Both the position numbers and the translations under genes were made by a program. Below are positions 15,888 to 25,712 of a DNA stretch of 64,000 bases, in pieces (the stretch's first letter is position 1; each line of letters begins with the position of its first letter). The stretch covers positions 248,001-312,000 of the forward strand of contig JABAYJ010000001.1 in NCBI GenBank assembly GCA_018609055.1. The letters run 5' to 3'. Under the pieces are notes generated by a model, which worked only from the letters and a program-made list of their open reading frames with translations, was not told the DNA's origin and ran no database searches. The DNA comes from Flavobacteriales bacterium (lineage in GTDB: Bacteria > Bacteroidota > Bacteroidia > Flavobacteriales_D > CAJJDF01).

Positions 15888-18275
15888 ATGAAAAGAAACA
15901 TCAAAAGAGTAGCGGTAATCGGTTCCGGAGTTATGGGATCTCGTATTGCTTGTCATTTTGCCAATGTAGGATTGGATGTTTTGTTAATGGACATTGTGCC
16001 AAAGGAAGCAAAGGAATCTACCAACAAAATGGCTAGAAACAAGATTGTGAATGATGCGTTAAAGGCTTCATTAAAATCGAACCCTTCGCCAATTTACAGT
16101 AAATCTTACGCAAGCAGAATTACAACTGGAAACTTGGAAGATGACATTCATTTAATTTCTAAAGCAGATTGGATTATTGAGGTTGTAGTTGAAAGACTAG
16201 ACATCAAACAAATCGTTTTTGGAAATATTGAAAAACACAGAAAGCCAGGAACTATAATTTCTTCAAATACTTCAGGAATTCCTATTCATATGATGTTGGA
16301 AGGAAGAAGCGAAGATTTCCAGAAGCACTTTTTGGGAACTCACTTTTTTAACCCACCAAGATATTTAAAATTGTTTGAAGTAATTCCTACTCCAAAAACT
16401 GACCCAGCTGTGGTTGATTTCTTGATGGAATACGGATCAAAAATATTAGGAAAAACTACGGTTTTGGCTAAAGATACTCCAGCTTTTATTGCAAATAGAG
16501 TGGGCGTATTTTCAATTCAAGCATTATTTCACACAGTTGAAGAAATGGGACTTACAGTAGGGGAAGTAGACAAGCTTACTGGCCCAGTAATGGGAAGGCC
16601 AAAGTCTGCTACTTTCCGTACTTGTGATGTGGTAGGACTAGACACACTGGTTCACGTAGCAAACGGAGTAAAAGACAATTGCCCTGATGACGAAAGAAGA
16701 GATTTATTTGAAATACCAAGCTATGTTTCCAAAATGGTGGAAAATGGATGGCTAGGAAGTAAATCGAAACAAGGGTTTTATAAGAAAGTAAAAAATGCGG
16801 AAGGTAAAAGTGAAATACTTGAACTGAACCTAAAAACATTAGAATACCAGACTAAAACTAGAGGAAAATTTGCAACTCTTGAGATGACAAAATCTGTCGA
16901 CAATTTGAAAGACAGAACAAAAATGTTGTACAATGGAATGGACAAAGCGGGTGAATTTTACAAAAAATCATTCAATGGGGTGTTCCAATATGTATCGAAC
17001 AGAATTCCAGAAATATCGGATGAGTTATATAGAATTGACGATGGGTTAAAAGCCGGATTTGGTTGGGAACTTGGTCCTTTTGAATCTTGGGATGCAATTG
17101 GAGTAAAAGCGGCTATCAAACATATGGAAAAAGCTGACGCAAAACCTGCTCAGTGGATTTATGATATGATTGAAGCTGGAAACGAAACTTTTTATAAAGT
17201 AGAAAACGGTACTCGTTTATATTATGATATTCCTAGTAAATCGTACAAAGTAATTCCTGGAACTGAGAACTTAATTTCACTTGAAAACTTAAGAGAAAGT
17301 AACACAGTATGGAAAAATGCTGGAGTTCATATTATTGATTTAGGGGATGGAGTATTGAATGTAGAATTCCACACTAAAATGAATACGATTGGTAGTGAAA
17401 TTCTTCAAGGATTGAACAAAGCAATTGATTTGGCAGAAACTGATCCGCAATGGAAAGGAATTGTAATTGCTAATGAAGGTCAAAACTTCTCGGCTGGTGC
17501 CAATGTAGGAATGATATTTATGATGGCAATTGAGCAAGATTGGGACGAATTAAACTTCTCTATCAAGGCTTTCCAAAATACAATGATGCGATTGAGGTAT
17601 TCTTCAATCCCTGTTGTGGCTGCTCCTCACGGAATGGCATTGGGTGGTGGTTGCGAAATTTGCTTACACGCAGACAAAGTGATTGCTAACGCAGAAACTT
17701 ATATGGGTCTTGTAGAATTTGGTGTTGGATTAATACCTGGTGGTGGTGGAACCAAAGAATTTGTTGTTCGTTTGAATGATGAATTAAAAGACGGAGACAT
17801 CAGAACAAATCAGTTAAGAAATAGATTCTTGACAATTGGTCAGGCTAAAGTTTCTACTTCAGGAAAAGAAGCCTTTGAACTAGGTTATTTGAGAGAAGGA
17901 ACTGACGAAGTAATTGTGAGTAGAGCACACCAAATTGGATATGCAAAACAACAAGTTATTTTGATGGATGCTAAAGGTTATGTGGAGAAACCACAAAGAA
18001 CCGACATTGAAGTAATGGGTAACGAAGGAATAGGAATAGTTTATGTAGGAGCTCATTCTATGAGATCTGGAAATTACATTTCTGACCACGATCAATTAAT
18101 TTCTGAGAAATTGGGAACTGTTATGTGTGGTGGTGAATTATCGAAAAGAACTAAAGTATCTGAACAATATTTATTGGATTTAGAAAGAAAGACTTTCTTA
18201 GAATTATGTATGCAAGAAAAGACGCTTAAGCGAATTGAAAGCATCTTGAAAACAGGAAAAGTTCTTAGAAACTAA
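15888..18275 (+). CDS. 3-hydroxyacyl-CoA dehydrogenase / enoyl-CoA hydratase fusion
   Basis: The 795-residue bifunctional enzyme carries out the hydration and NAD-dependent oxidation steps of fatty-acid beta-oxidation. The dehydrogenase comes first: Rossmann motif VIGSGVMGSRIA at 10-21, substrate-domain HFFNPPRYLKLFEVIPT near 153-169. The crotonase domain follows at about 480-680 (AHGMALGGG-type oxyanion loop PHGMALGGGCE and GLVEFGVGLIPGGGGT). This is the reverse of the E. coli FadB/FadJ order. It is the first structural gene of the operon. Confidence 0.93.
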   Translation: MKRNIKRVAVIGSGVMGSRIACHFANVGLDVLLMDIVPKEAKESTNKMARNKIVNDALKASLKSNPSPIYSKSYASRITTGNLEDDIHLISKADWIIEVVVERLDIKQIVFGNIEKHRKPGTIISSNTSGIPIHMMLEGRSEDFQKHFLGTHFFNPPRYLKLFEVIPTPKTDPAVVDFLMEYGSKILGKTTVLAKDTPAFIANRVGVFSIQALFHTVEEMGLTVGEVDKLTGPVMGRPKSATFRTCDVVGLDTLVHVANGVKDNCPDDERRDLFEIPSYVSKMVENGWLGSKSKQGFYKKVKNAEGKSEILELNLKTLEYQTKTRGKFATLEMTKSVDNLKDRTKMLYNGMDKAGEFYKKSFNGVFQYVSNRIPEISDELYRIDDGLKAGFGWELGPFESWDAIGVKAAIKHMEKADAKPAQWIYDMIEAGNETFYKVENGTRLYYDIPSKSYKVIPGTENLISLENLRESNTVWKNAGVHIIDLGDGVLNVEFHTKMNTIGSEILQGLNKAIDLAETDPQWKGIVIANEGQNFSAGANVGMIFMMAIEQDWDELNFSIKAFQNTMMRLRYSSIPVVAAPHGMALGGGCEICLHADKVIANAETYMGLVEFGVGLIPGGGGTKEFVVRLNDELKDGDIRTNQLRNRFLTIGQAKVSTSGKEAFELGYLREGTDEVIVSRAHQIGYAKQQVILMDAKGYVEKPQRTDIEVMGNEGIGIVYVGAHSMRSGNYISDHDQLISEKLGTVMCGGELSKRTKVSEQYLLDLERKTFLELCMQEKTLKRIESILKTGKVLRN

Positions 18276-18306
18276 TCTTATTCAATAACTAATTAAAAAA
18301 ATTAAA

Positions 18307-19485
18307 ATGAAAGATTCATATATAGTAGCAGGGTTTAGAACAGCAGTAGGGAAAGCGCCTAGAGGGATGTTTAATTTCTATAGAGCAGATGATTTGTCGG
18401 CAGATGTTATCAGGCATTTGATGAAAAATGTACCGAATGTAGCTGCAGATCAAATTGATGATGTAATTGTAGGAAACGCAACTCCAGAAGCAGAACAAGG
18501 ACTGAATATTGGAAGAATGGTTTCTTTGATGGGATTAGATTCTGAAAAAGTGCCGGGAATGACTGTTAACAGATATTGTTCTTCGGGATTGGAAACGATT
18601 GCGATTGCCTCAGCAAAAATCAATAGCGGAATGGCTGATTGTATTATTGCGGGTGGAGTAGAAACTATGTCGCCAATTCCTTTTGGAGGATGGAGATTAG
18701 TTCCTAATGCAAGTGTTTCTAAAAAAAGCCAAGAATGGTATTGGGGAATGGGATTAACTGCAGAAGCAGTTGCCAACCAATACGGAGTTACAAGAGAAAT
18801 GCAAGATGAATTTGCTGTAAATTCTCACGCCAAAGCAGAAAAAGCAATTGATAGCGGAAGATTTCAAGATGATATCGTTCCAATATTTATTGATGAGACT
18901 TACCTAGACGAAAACGAGAAGCAACAGACTAGACAAATCATTTGCGAAACAGACGAGGGGGTGAGAAGAGGAACGAATATGGAGGGTTTAGCGAGATTAA
19001 GACCTGTGTTTGACGCAAGAGGTTCGGTTACTGCCGGAAATGCCTCACAAACTTCGGATGGAGCTGCTTTTATAATGGTTGTTTCTGAGAAATTTTTGAA
19101 AGAAAACAACTTAACGCCAATTGCAAGATTGATGTCTTACTCAGTTGCTGGATTAGAACCAAGAATAATGGGAATGGGGCCTTTGTATGCAATGCCAAAA
19201 GCATTGAAACAAGCGGGACTAACAATAAATGACATTGAGCAAATAGAATTGAACGAAGCATTTGCTTCGCAATCTGTTGCAGTAATGAATGAGTTGAACT
19301 TAAACCCAGATATCGTGAATGTAAACGGAGGAGCAATTGCATTGGGTCACCCACTTGGGTGTACTGGAGCAAAATTATCTGTTCAATTATTTAACGAAAT
19401 GAGAAAAAGAGGACAGAAGTATGGTGCAGTAACTATGTGTGTAGGAACTGGACAAGGAGCTGCAGGGATATACGAATTATTATAA
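18307..19485 (+). CDS. fadA: Acetyl-CoA C-acyltransferase (thiolase)
   Basis: The 392-residue thiolase releases acetyl-CoA from 3-ketoacyl-CoA, the last beta-oxidation step. The acyl-accepting Cys91 is in NRYCSSGLE, the His motif is NGGAIALGHPLGCTGA near 345-360 and the second Cys is in CVGTGQGAA at the C-terminus. Its place between the dehydrogenase/hydratase and acyl-CoA dehydrogenase genes favours degradative 3-ketoacyl-CoA thiolase over acetoacetyl-CoA synthesis. Confidence 0.92.
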   Translation: MKDSYIVAGFRTAVGKAPRGMFNFYRADDLSADVIRHLMKNVPNVAADQIDDVIVGNATPEAEQGLNIGRMVSLMGLDSEKVPGMTVNRYCSSGLETIAIASAKINSGMADCIIAGGVETMSPIPFGGWRLVPNASVSKKSQEWYWGMGLTAEAVANQYGVTREMQDEFAVNSHAKAEKAIDSGRFQDDIVPIFIDETYLDENEKQQTRQIICETDEGVRRGTNMEGLARLRPVFDARGSVTAGNASQTSDGAAFIMVVSEKFLKENNLTPIARLMSYSVAGLEPRIMGMGPLYAMPKALKQAGLTINDIEQIELNEAFASQSVAVMNELNLNPDIVNVNGGAIALGHPLGCTGAKLSVQLFNEMRKRGQKYGAVTMCVGTGQGAAGIYELL

Positions 19486-19508
19486 TAAGAACTTTAAATC
19501 TAAATAAA

Positions 19509-21284
19509 ATGGAAGCAATAAAAGGAGGTGAATTTATCATCAGAGACACAAAAGCAAGCGAAATATTTATCCCAGAAGAATGGACGGAAGAGCAGAAAAT
19601 GCTTGCCGAAATGTGTAAGAATTTTATTAAAACTGAAATTATTCCTCATTTAGATAGAATGGATTCTATGGAAGAAGGATTTATGTCTGCTTTGATGGAA
19701 AAAGCTGGAGAATTAGGTTTGTTATCTATCTCAATTCCTGAGGAATTAGGTGGAATGGGAATGGATTTTAAAACAAGTATGTTGGCAACAGAAAGCTTAG
19801 GTGGAAGTTACTCTTTCTCGGTAGCTTATGGAGCGCATACAGGGATTGGAACTCTTCCTTTGTTGTATTATGGAAATGCTGAACAAAAAGCGAAATACAT
19901 TCCAAAATTAGCTTCTGGAGAATGGAAAGCATCTTATTGTTTGACTGAGCCAAGTGCAGGAAGTGATGCTAACTCAGGAAAGACTAAAGCTGTACTTTCT
20001 GAAGATGGAAAATACTATTTGGTTACAGGACAAAAAATGTGGATTACCAATGCTGGATTTGCCAACTTACATACTGTATTTGCAAAAATTGATGATGACG
20101 ATAAATTAACTGCCTTTTTAATTGAAGCAGATAGCGAAGGAATCACTTTGAATGCTGAGGAAAAGAAGATGGGAATTAAAGGTTCTTCTACTCGTCAGGT
20201 GTTTTACAACAATGTAAAAGTACCAGTTGAGAACATGCTTTCTGAAAGACAAAATGGATTTAAAATTGCTTTGAATATCTTGAATATTGGAAGGATAAAA
20301 TTATCTATTGGAACAACTGGAGCTTCTAAAGAAATTGTAACTGAATCGGCAAATTATGCTAACGAAAGAGAACAATTTGGAAGGCCAATTGCTAAATATG
20401 GAGCAATAAGAAACAAGATTGGTAGAATGTCTACTTGGATTTATGCAAATGAATCGGCAAACTACAGAGCTGCTCAAAACATTGATGATGCAATAAAAGG
20501 CCTTGTAGACGGAGGAATGACTAAAGAACAAGCAACATTGAAAGGAATTGAGCAATTTGCTCCTGAATGTGCTTTGTTGAAAGTTTCTGGATCTGATTGT
20601 TTAGATTTTGTTGTAGATGAAGGAGTTCAAATACACGGAGGAATGGGTTATTCTGCTGAGACTTTAGTAGAAAGAGCTTACCGTGATGCAAGAATCAACA
20701 AGATATTTGAAGGAACAAACGAAATTAACAGATTGCTATTGGTGAATATGATTCTTAAAAAGGGAATGAAAGGACAGTTGGATTTAATGGGTCCAGCAAT
20801 GAAAGTTGCGGACGAATTGATGTCGGTTCCTAGTTTTGAAGAAGGAGAAGAAGGTTTGTTTGCTGAGCAAAAAAAATCACTTCAAGGTTTTAAGAAGGCT
20901 GTGCTAATGGTTGCAGGTTCTGCAGTACAAAAATTGATGGCTACTCTTGCTAAAGAACAAGAAGTATTAATGGGTAATGCTAATATGATTATTGATACGT
21001 ATTTGGCAGAATCTATGATGCTTAGAGTTGAAAAACTAGTTTCAATGAAAGGAGAAGAAGCTTGTGCAGAACAAATAGAAATGGTTAAAATATTCTTCTA
21101 TGAAGCTTCTTACAGAATAAACAAATCAGCAACTGATGCTTTAAATTCATTTGCAGAAGGTGATGAGTTAAAAATGATGTTGATGGGGCTAAAACGTTTT
21201 ACAAAACACGCTCCATTTAATATTAAAGCTGCATATCAAAAAGTTGCACTTAAAGTAATTGAGAAGAACGAATATTGTTTTTAA
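19509..21284 (+). CDS. Acyl-CoA dehydrogenase
   Basis: The 591-residue flavoenzyme makes the 2,3-double bond in acyl-CoA. Signatures are YCLTEPSAGSD, WITNAGFANLHT, ANEREQFGRPIAKYGAI and EGTNEINRLLL. About 180 residues extend beyond the core, as in VLCAD/ACAD9-type long-chain enzymes. I chose the ATG at 19509 because an upstream in-frame start at 19437 would overlap the thiolase gene and give a non-conserved leader, while MEAIKGGEF is a typical N-terminus. It closes the beta-oxidation operon. Confidence 0.93.
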   Translation: MEAIKGGEFIIRDTKASEIFIPEEWTEEQKMLAEMCKNFIKTEIIPHLDRMDSMEEGFMSALMEKAGELGLLSISIPEELGGMGMDFKTSMLATESLGGSYSFSVAYGAHTGIGTLPLLYYGNAEQKAKYIPKLASGEWKASYCLTEPSAGSDANSGKTKAVLSEDGKYYLVTGQKMWITNAGFANLHTVFAKIDDDDKLTAFLIEADSEGITLNAEEKKMGIKGSSTRQVFYNNVKVPVENMLSERQNGFKIALNILNIGRIKLSIGTTGASKEIVTESANYANEREQFGRPIAKYGAIRNKIGRMSTWIYANESANYRAAQNIDDAIKGLVDGGMTKEQATLKGIEQFAPECALLKVSGSDCLDFVVDEGVQIHGGMGYSAETLVERAYRDARINKIFEGTNEINRLLLVNMILKKGMKGQLDLMGPAMKVADELMSVPSFEEGEEGLFAEQKKSLQGFKKAVLMVAGSAVQKLMATLAKEQEVLMGNANMIIDTYLAESMMLRVEKLVSMKGEEACAEQIEMVKIFFYEASYRINKSATDALNSFAEGDELKMMLMGLKRFTKHAPFNIKAAYQKVALKVIEKNEYCF

Positions 21285-21328
21285 GCCCAAAAAATCTTAC
21301 TTTGATTAAGAACTTTTGAGAACTAACT

Positions 21329-22552
21329 ATGGCATTGATTGAAAATAAGGATAAACTCTTGATTGAGAGGCAAAAACTAAATGCCCTTCTTGAGATTACG
21401 AATGCAGTTAATAAAAACTATAAGGTTTCTGAGCTAATTGTTCAGTTCGAAAATGTGATGCAGAATTACATTGGGATTAAAAAATTAGCTTTTGTAAACA
21501 AAAGAGATTCGTGGAAGTGTATCTTGAATTATGGAATGAAAAATCATTGTAATGATTTAAAAATTAAGGAACTCCTTAAGATTGATGGCACCCTCATAAT
21601 AAATAAAAATGAGAATCATGTTTTTGATCAATTTGACATTATTTTACCTGTTTTTCATAAAGAAAAGGCTCTTTCTTATTTGCTTCTTGGAGGAATCGAA
21701 GAAGATGAAATGATGCAGTTTATAGAAACCCATTTAGGGTTTGTTCAAACGCTTGCAAACGTAGTTTCTGTAGCGATTGAGACAAAAAATCTAGCAAAAG
21801 AATTAATAAAGAAAAAGCTAGAAGAAAAGGACATGAAAATTGCTGCAGAAATGCAGAAATTACTTTTGCCTGCAAATTTACCTTCCAATCATTTAATAGA
21901 TATAGCGGGCACCTATATTGCTAAAAATATGGTTAGTGGTGATTATTACGATTTCATTCGAATTAATAAAAATGAATATATTTTCTGTATAGCAGATGTG
22001 TCTGGAAAAGGAACCTCAGCAGCTATGCTTATGTCTAATTTTCAGGCTACACTCCGAGCAAATGTAAAGTACAATCATGCAAACCTAACGCTTAAAGAAC
22101 TTGTTTCTGAATTGAACACCAGTGTAATAAATGCAGCTAAAGGGGAGAAGTTTATTACTTTTTTTATTGGTTATTATAATGAAAGTAATCGTAAATTAAA
22201 GTATGTAAATGCTGGTCATAATTTTCCTATTCTACTTCACAAAGGAGAAATTAAAGAGCTACAAACTGGTTGTACACCTCTTGGAGTTTTTGAAGAGTTA
22301 CCAAGCCTTGAAAGTAAGGTTTTAACCATTGAGCCTAATACAATTATTGTGTGTTATACAGATGGAATGGTTGAGGTAGAAAATGAATTAAAAGAACAAT
22401 TTGAATCAGAAAGGTTAGCTAAAGGAATACTTGCAAATAGTTGCCTAAATATGAGTGAGATGAACAAAGCTCTGTTTCGAGAAGTAAATAAATTTAAAGG
22501 TGAAAATGATTACCCAGATGATACTGCTTTATTAAGCCTAAGAATTATTTAG
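21329..22552 (+). CDS. RsbU/SpoIIE-type serine phosphatase with N-terminal sensor region
   Basis: The 407-residue protein has a GAF-like N-terminal region (about 1-155), a linker helix with the typical AAEMQKLLLPANLP (172-185) and a PP2C/SpoIIE phosphatase domain (about 195-405) with metal-binding Asp205 in GDYYDF, Asp223 in ADVSGKGTSAAM and DDTALL at the end. Such phosphatases dephosphorylate anti-anti-sigma factors or related STAS proteins in partner-switching stress pathways. No anti-sigma partner is nearby. Its 3' end overlaps the convergent cyclase gene by 15 bp. Confidence 0.85.
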   Translation: MALIENKDKLLIERQKLNALLEITNAVNKNYKVSELIVQFENVMQNYIGIKKLAFVNKRDSWKCILNYGMKNHCNDLKIKELLKIDGTLIINKNENHVFDQFDIILPVFHKEKALSYLLLGGIEEDEMMQFIETHLGFVQTLANVVSVAIETKNLAKELIKKKLEEKDMKIAAEMQKLLLPANLPSNHLIDIAGTYIAKNMVSGDYYDFIRINKNEYIFCIADVSGKGTSAAMLMSNFQATLRANVKYNHANLTLKELVSELNTSVINAAKGEKFITFFIGYYNESNRKLKYVNAGHNFPILLHKGEIKELQTGCTPLGVFEELPSLESKVLTIEPNTIIVCYTDGMVEVENELKEQFESERLAKGILANSCLNMSEMNKALFREVNKFKGENDYPDDTALLSLRII

Positions 22553-24088
22553 CATTTCGGCTATTTTTATATTTTCTTTTTTCTTTTCAATTCTTGATGT
22601 TTTTGCCGTGTCTGTATAAAACATATGTGTTTTCAAAAACGAGACCTGTTTTTCATGAAATTCTTTCTCTGAGCTAACTATTCCGTTAATTAAATACTCT
22701 TTTTTCAATTTCTCACTTATGTCTTTAAAGTCCCCTCTTCCCAGGTAATCTAAGTCGGCATCTTTTATTATTTCTTCTAATAAATTTTTTGGTTCACGGT
22801 TTATATCTGTTGCCAAAATTAACGCCTCAACTTTATTAATTTGATCCATATTGAATCCATAATTTGGCATCATTTCCCTAGCATATTTTGCCCCAATTAT
22901 TTCATTATCATAATACTTTTCAATAAAACCAACATCATGAAAAAGAGCTGCCGTTTTCAATAATAAAATGTCTTCTGTGTATATTTCTTCACCAAAACCG
23001 ATAAATTCCACTGCATTCATTATGTTCAAAGCATGGTTCTCAGTATGATAAAAAATACCTTCTGGTAATTTATCCTTCAATAACTTAATCACATCTCGTG
23101 TCATACGAACGTAATCTTGCTTTATACTTTTTAGGTTGTTAGCATATTGCCAAAATATTTTATTTGGCTCTGTGCCTTCTGCATTTGCAGATAGTTCTGG
23201 TTTAATTCTGTCTACAAAATACATAGGGATATTGCCTACGTTCTTTGTGTTAATTTCTCCTCGTTCTTCACAATCAAAGTAAGGATATATTTTCAGATAA
23301 GTAGCTTCAGATATATTTACTTTTCCTGGAAAACCAGACTCTTGAACTCTGCTAGCTACATTCACAGAACTGCCCCAAACATCAAACATTGGTCGCTTAG
23401 TGTCTAAAACTCCAGCAACTATTTCTCCTGTGTTTAAACCTATCCTTATTTTCCAACCAGACTCATCAATATAATTTATCATTGATACTGCTTCTTGCAT
23501 CTGTAAAGAAGACAAAACACTTAGAATAGGACTCTTAAATGATTTTTTTGGTACACCACCAACAGCAAAATAGCAATCGCCAATTGTCTTTATTAAAATC
23601 ATTTTATTTTCAGTAATGATTTTGTCAAAAGCACGAAAATAAATAGTCAGTTTATCTACTAGTTCTTCTGCTCCAATATTGGGTGTTATTTTAGAAAAAG
23701 AAACTACATCAGCAAATAATATGGTTGCTTCTTTGTAATAATCAGGAGTTAAACTCCCTTTGTTTTTAAGTATTTTGATGATCTTTTTTGGGAAGATATC
23801 TTGCAGTAACTCATCCGACTTTTTGTGTTCAACCTCTAAGAGTGAGTTCTGTTCTTCAATTTTGGTTTTTTGATCCAAAATTGTTTCTGTTCTTCTCTCC
23901 ATAAACTCACGCATATTTTTCCTTTGTTTTTTACCAAAGAGGAAAATAAAACCAATTCCTATAGCTAAAGACACAGAAATTAATTGCCAAAACCACACTC
24001 CAAAGAAGTTACTTTGAGAAAGTAATGGAACAGAAAAATTCCATTCTCCCATCATAGATAAATTTGCTATGAGTGAATATGGAATCAT
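22538..24088 (-). CDS. Class III adenylate cyclase-like protein fused to an HD domain
   Basis: The 516-residue protein has a membrane segment at about 32-52, a coiled linker (53-98), a class III cyclase domain (about 118-295) and a C-terminal HD region (about 345-500). Cyclase metal residues Asp127 (FADVV) and Asp171 (IGDCY) are present, as are Asn243 and Arg247 (NVASR). Lys167 with Asp236 is the pattern expected for ATP rather than GTP. The HD part has His352 and His384-Asp385 (ALFHDVGF), as in metal phosphohydrolases. A protein that could both make and cleave a nucleotide signal is an attractive but unproven reading. Confidence 0.82.
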   Translation of the reverse strand: MIPYSLIANLSMMGEWNFSVPLLSQSNFFGVWFWQLISVSLAIGIGFIFLFGKKQRKNMREFMERRTETILDQKTKIEEQNSLLEVEHKKSDELLQDIFPKKIIKILKNKGSLTPDYYKEATILFADVVSFSKITPNIGAEELVDKLTIYFRAFDKIITENKMILIKTIGDCYFAVGGVPKKSFKSPILSVLSSLQMQEAVSMINYIDESGWKIRIGLNTGEIVAGVLDTKRPMFDVWGSSVNVASRVQESGFPGKVNISEATYLKIYPYFDCEERGEINTKNVGNIPMYFVDRIKPELSANAEGTEPNKIFWQYANNLKSIKQDYVRMTRDVIKLLKDKLPEGIFYHTENHALNIMNAVEFIGFGEEIYTEDILLLKTAALFHDVGFIEKYYDNEIIGAKYAREMMPNYGFNMDQINKVEALILATDINREPKNLLEEIIKDADLDYLGRGDFKDISEKLKKEYLINGIVSSEKEFHEKQVSFLKTHMFYTDTAKTSRIEKKKENIKIAEMLNNS

Positions 24089-24137
24089 TATTTAATTGAG
24101 TTTATTAGTAAACTAGACTAATTCAAAGTAGAAAAGC

Positions 24138-25091
24138 TTAATCAGCTTTTTTAGCTCTTGGTTTTGCTTTAGCTGGTTCATTTAATTTTTGACCTACAAA
24201 AGTACCCTCCATTATTTGTTGTTGAAAGTCTTTCATTCCTCCTGGAGAGTGAGGGACTAGAATCGTGTTGTTACCTTCTTTTGTTCCGATACTGTTCAAT
24301 GTATCAAAGTATTGAGTAAGTAGTACAAATTGCATTACCTCTGTTGAATTAATTTCATCCAATGAATCTTTAAAATCTTCTATCGATTCTTTAAATCCTT
24401 TTACAATAGCTATTCTTTGTGCTGCAACTCCTTCTCCTTGTAACCTCTTACTTTCTGCATCTGCCTCAGCTTCCTTTACAATAGTGATTTTAGTTGCTTC
24501 TGCCTCCTCTAATGCTGCTTCTTTGTCTCTTTTAGCTGCATTAATTCTGTTCATTGATTCTTTTACATTCTTATCAGGATCAATATCCGTTATTAATGTT
24601 TTAATAATCTCAAAACCGTAATCATCCATAGAGGTAGAAAGGCTGCTATTTACTGCATTTGCAATATCATCTTTTCTCGAGAATACATCATCCAATTCTA
24701 GCTTTGGCACTTCGGCACGAATTACATCAAATATAAATGAAGAAATTTGTCTTGCAGAGTCATCCAGACTATAAAAAGATTCTTTTGTTTTACTTCTAAT
24801 AACTTTGTACTGAACGGATGCTTGCATGTTTACAAAAACATTATCCTTCGTTTTTGTTTCTACATGAACGTCTAATTGTAATACTCTTAAATTTACTGTT
24901 CCAGCAATAGAATCTATAATTGGAATTTTAAAACTTAACCCAGAGAATGCAATCCTGTTGAATTTTCCTAATCTTTGAATCACCTTTGCAGATTTTTCTG
25001 GTACAATTACAATTGACATTACCAGAAAAATAACTGCTAATACTACCAAAACGATTAATCCTGGTGCTGGGCCTGCTGCTAATAAAATCAT
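24138..25091 (-). CDS. SPFH/band-7 (stomatin-like) membrane protein
   Basis: The 317-residue protein has one N-terminal membrane helix (about 8-28) followed by an SPFH domain (QRLGKFNRIAFSGLSFKIPI onward) and a Glu/Ala-rich helix (EAALEEAEATKITIVKEAEA) that drives oligomerisation. Stomatin-like proteins form membrane rings and guard proteases or membrane microdomains. No NfeD partner is adjacent; the neighbour 15 bp upstream on the same strand is ferritin. Confidence 0.9.
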   Translation of the reverse strand: MILLAAGPAPGLIVLVVLAVIFLVMSIVIVPEKSAKVIQRLGKFNRIAFSGLSFKIPIIDSIAGTVNLRVLQLDVHVETKTKDNVFVNMQASVQYKVIRSKTKESFYSLDDSARQISSFIFDVIRAEVPKLELDDVFSRKDDIANAVNSSLSTSMDDYGFEIIKTLITDIDPDKNVKESMNRINAAKRDKEAALEEAEATKITIVKEAEADAESKRLQGEGVAAQRIAIVKGFKESIEDFKDSLDEINSTEVMQFVLLTQYFDTLNSIGTKEGNNTILVPHSPGGMKDFQQQIMEGTFVGQKLNEPAKAKPRAKKAD

Positions 25092-25106
25092 AGTTTTTTA
25101 TTTTTT

Positions 25107-25625
25107 TTAAATGTTATTATTAATTGTGATTTGTGGAGTCTTAATGTTTTTTAAGTCTCTATCAAAGTGATACAAACCACTCTTGTCATCTCCTATCAAG
25201 TTAAGCTGATCCAAAATTGTTCTTACCACAGCTTCTTCTTCAATTTGTTCCGAAACATACCATTGCATAAAATTCATGGTTGGAAAATCTTTTTCTTCAT
25301 GGCAAATTCCTACCACTTCATTTACTTTAGCTGATACAGCTAATTCATGTTTTAAAAAATCTTCGAATACCTGTCTTAATGATTTAAAATCGTTTTGCGG
25401 CATTTCAATTCTTGGGATTACTGCCTTCCCTCCTCTTTCATTAATAAACTTAACAAGCCTTAACATGTGCATTCTTTCTTCGTCCGATTGCTCATAAAAA
25501 AACTCCGAAGTTCCTCCTAGTCCGTTCACCTCTGCCCATGAAGCTACTGCCAAATAATAATGTGATGAATAAGCTTCGACTATTAATTGAGAATTAAGTG
25601 CTTCTTCTACTCTTTTGTTTAGCAT
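25107..25625 (-). CDS. ftnA: Ferritin
   Basis: This 172-residue four-helix protein stores iron by oxidising Fe(II) at a di-iron centre. Ferroxidase residues are visible: Glu17 in LIVEAY, Glu50 and His53 in EERMHML, and a later Glu pair in the helix around IEEEAVV. The length and the absence of the central haem-binding Met pattern fit bacterial ferritin rather than bacterioferritin. It probably shares a transcript with the SPFH gene downstream. Confidence 0.93.
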   Translation of the reverse strand: MLNKRVEEALNSQLIVEAYSSHYYLAVASWAEVNGLGGTSEFFYEQSDEERMHMLRLVKFINERGGKAVIPRIEMPQNDFKSLRQVFEDFLKHELAVSAKVNEVVGICHEEKDFPTMNFMQWYVSEQIEEEAVVRTILDQLNLIGDDKSGLYHFDRDLKNIKTPQITINNNI

Positions 25626-25712
25626 AATTTAATTGTAGTTTTGTTTTACATTATATTCATATAAAAATACAAAAAAATTAAACAACTAGATAGCATTTAT
25701 CATTAATAAAGA

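Noticed and set aside
18316..20555. Minus-strand open frames across the beta-oxidation genes
   Set aside because: They lie opposite strongly conserved enzymes and have low-complexity, Cys/His/Ser-rich compositions typical of antisense frames.
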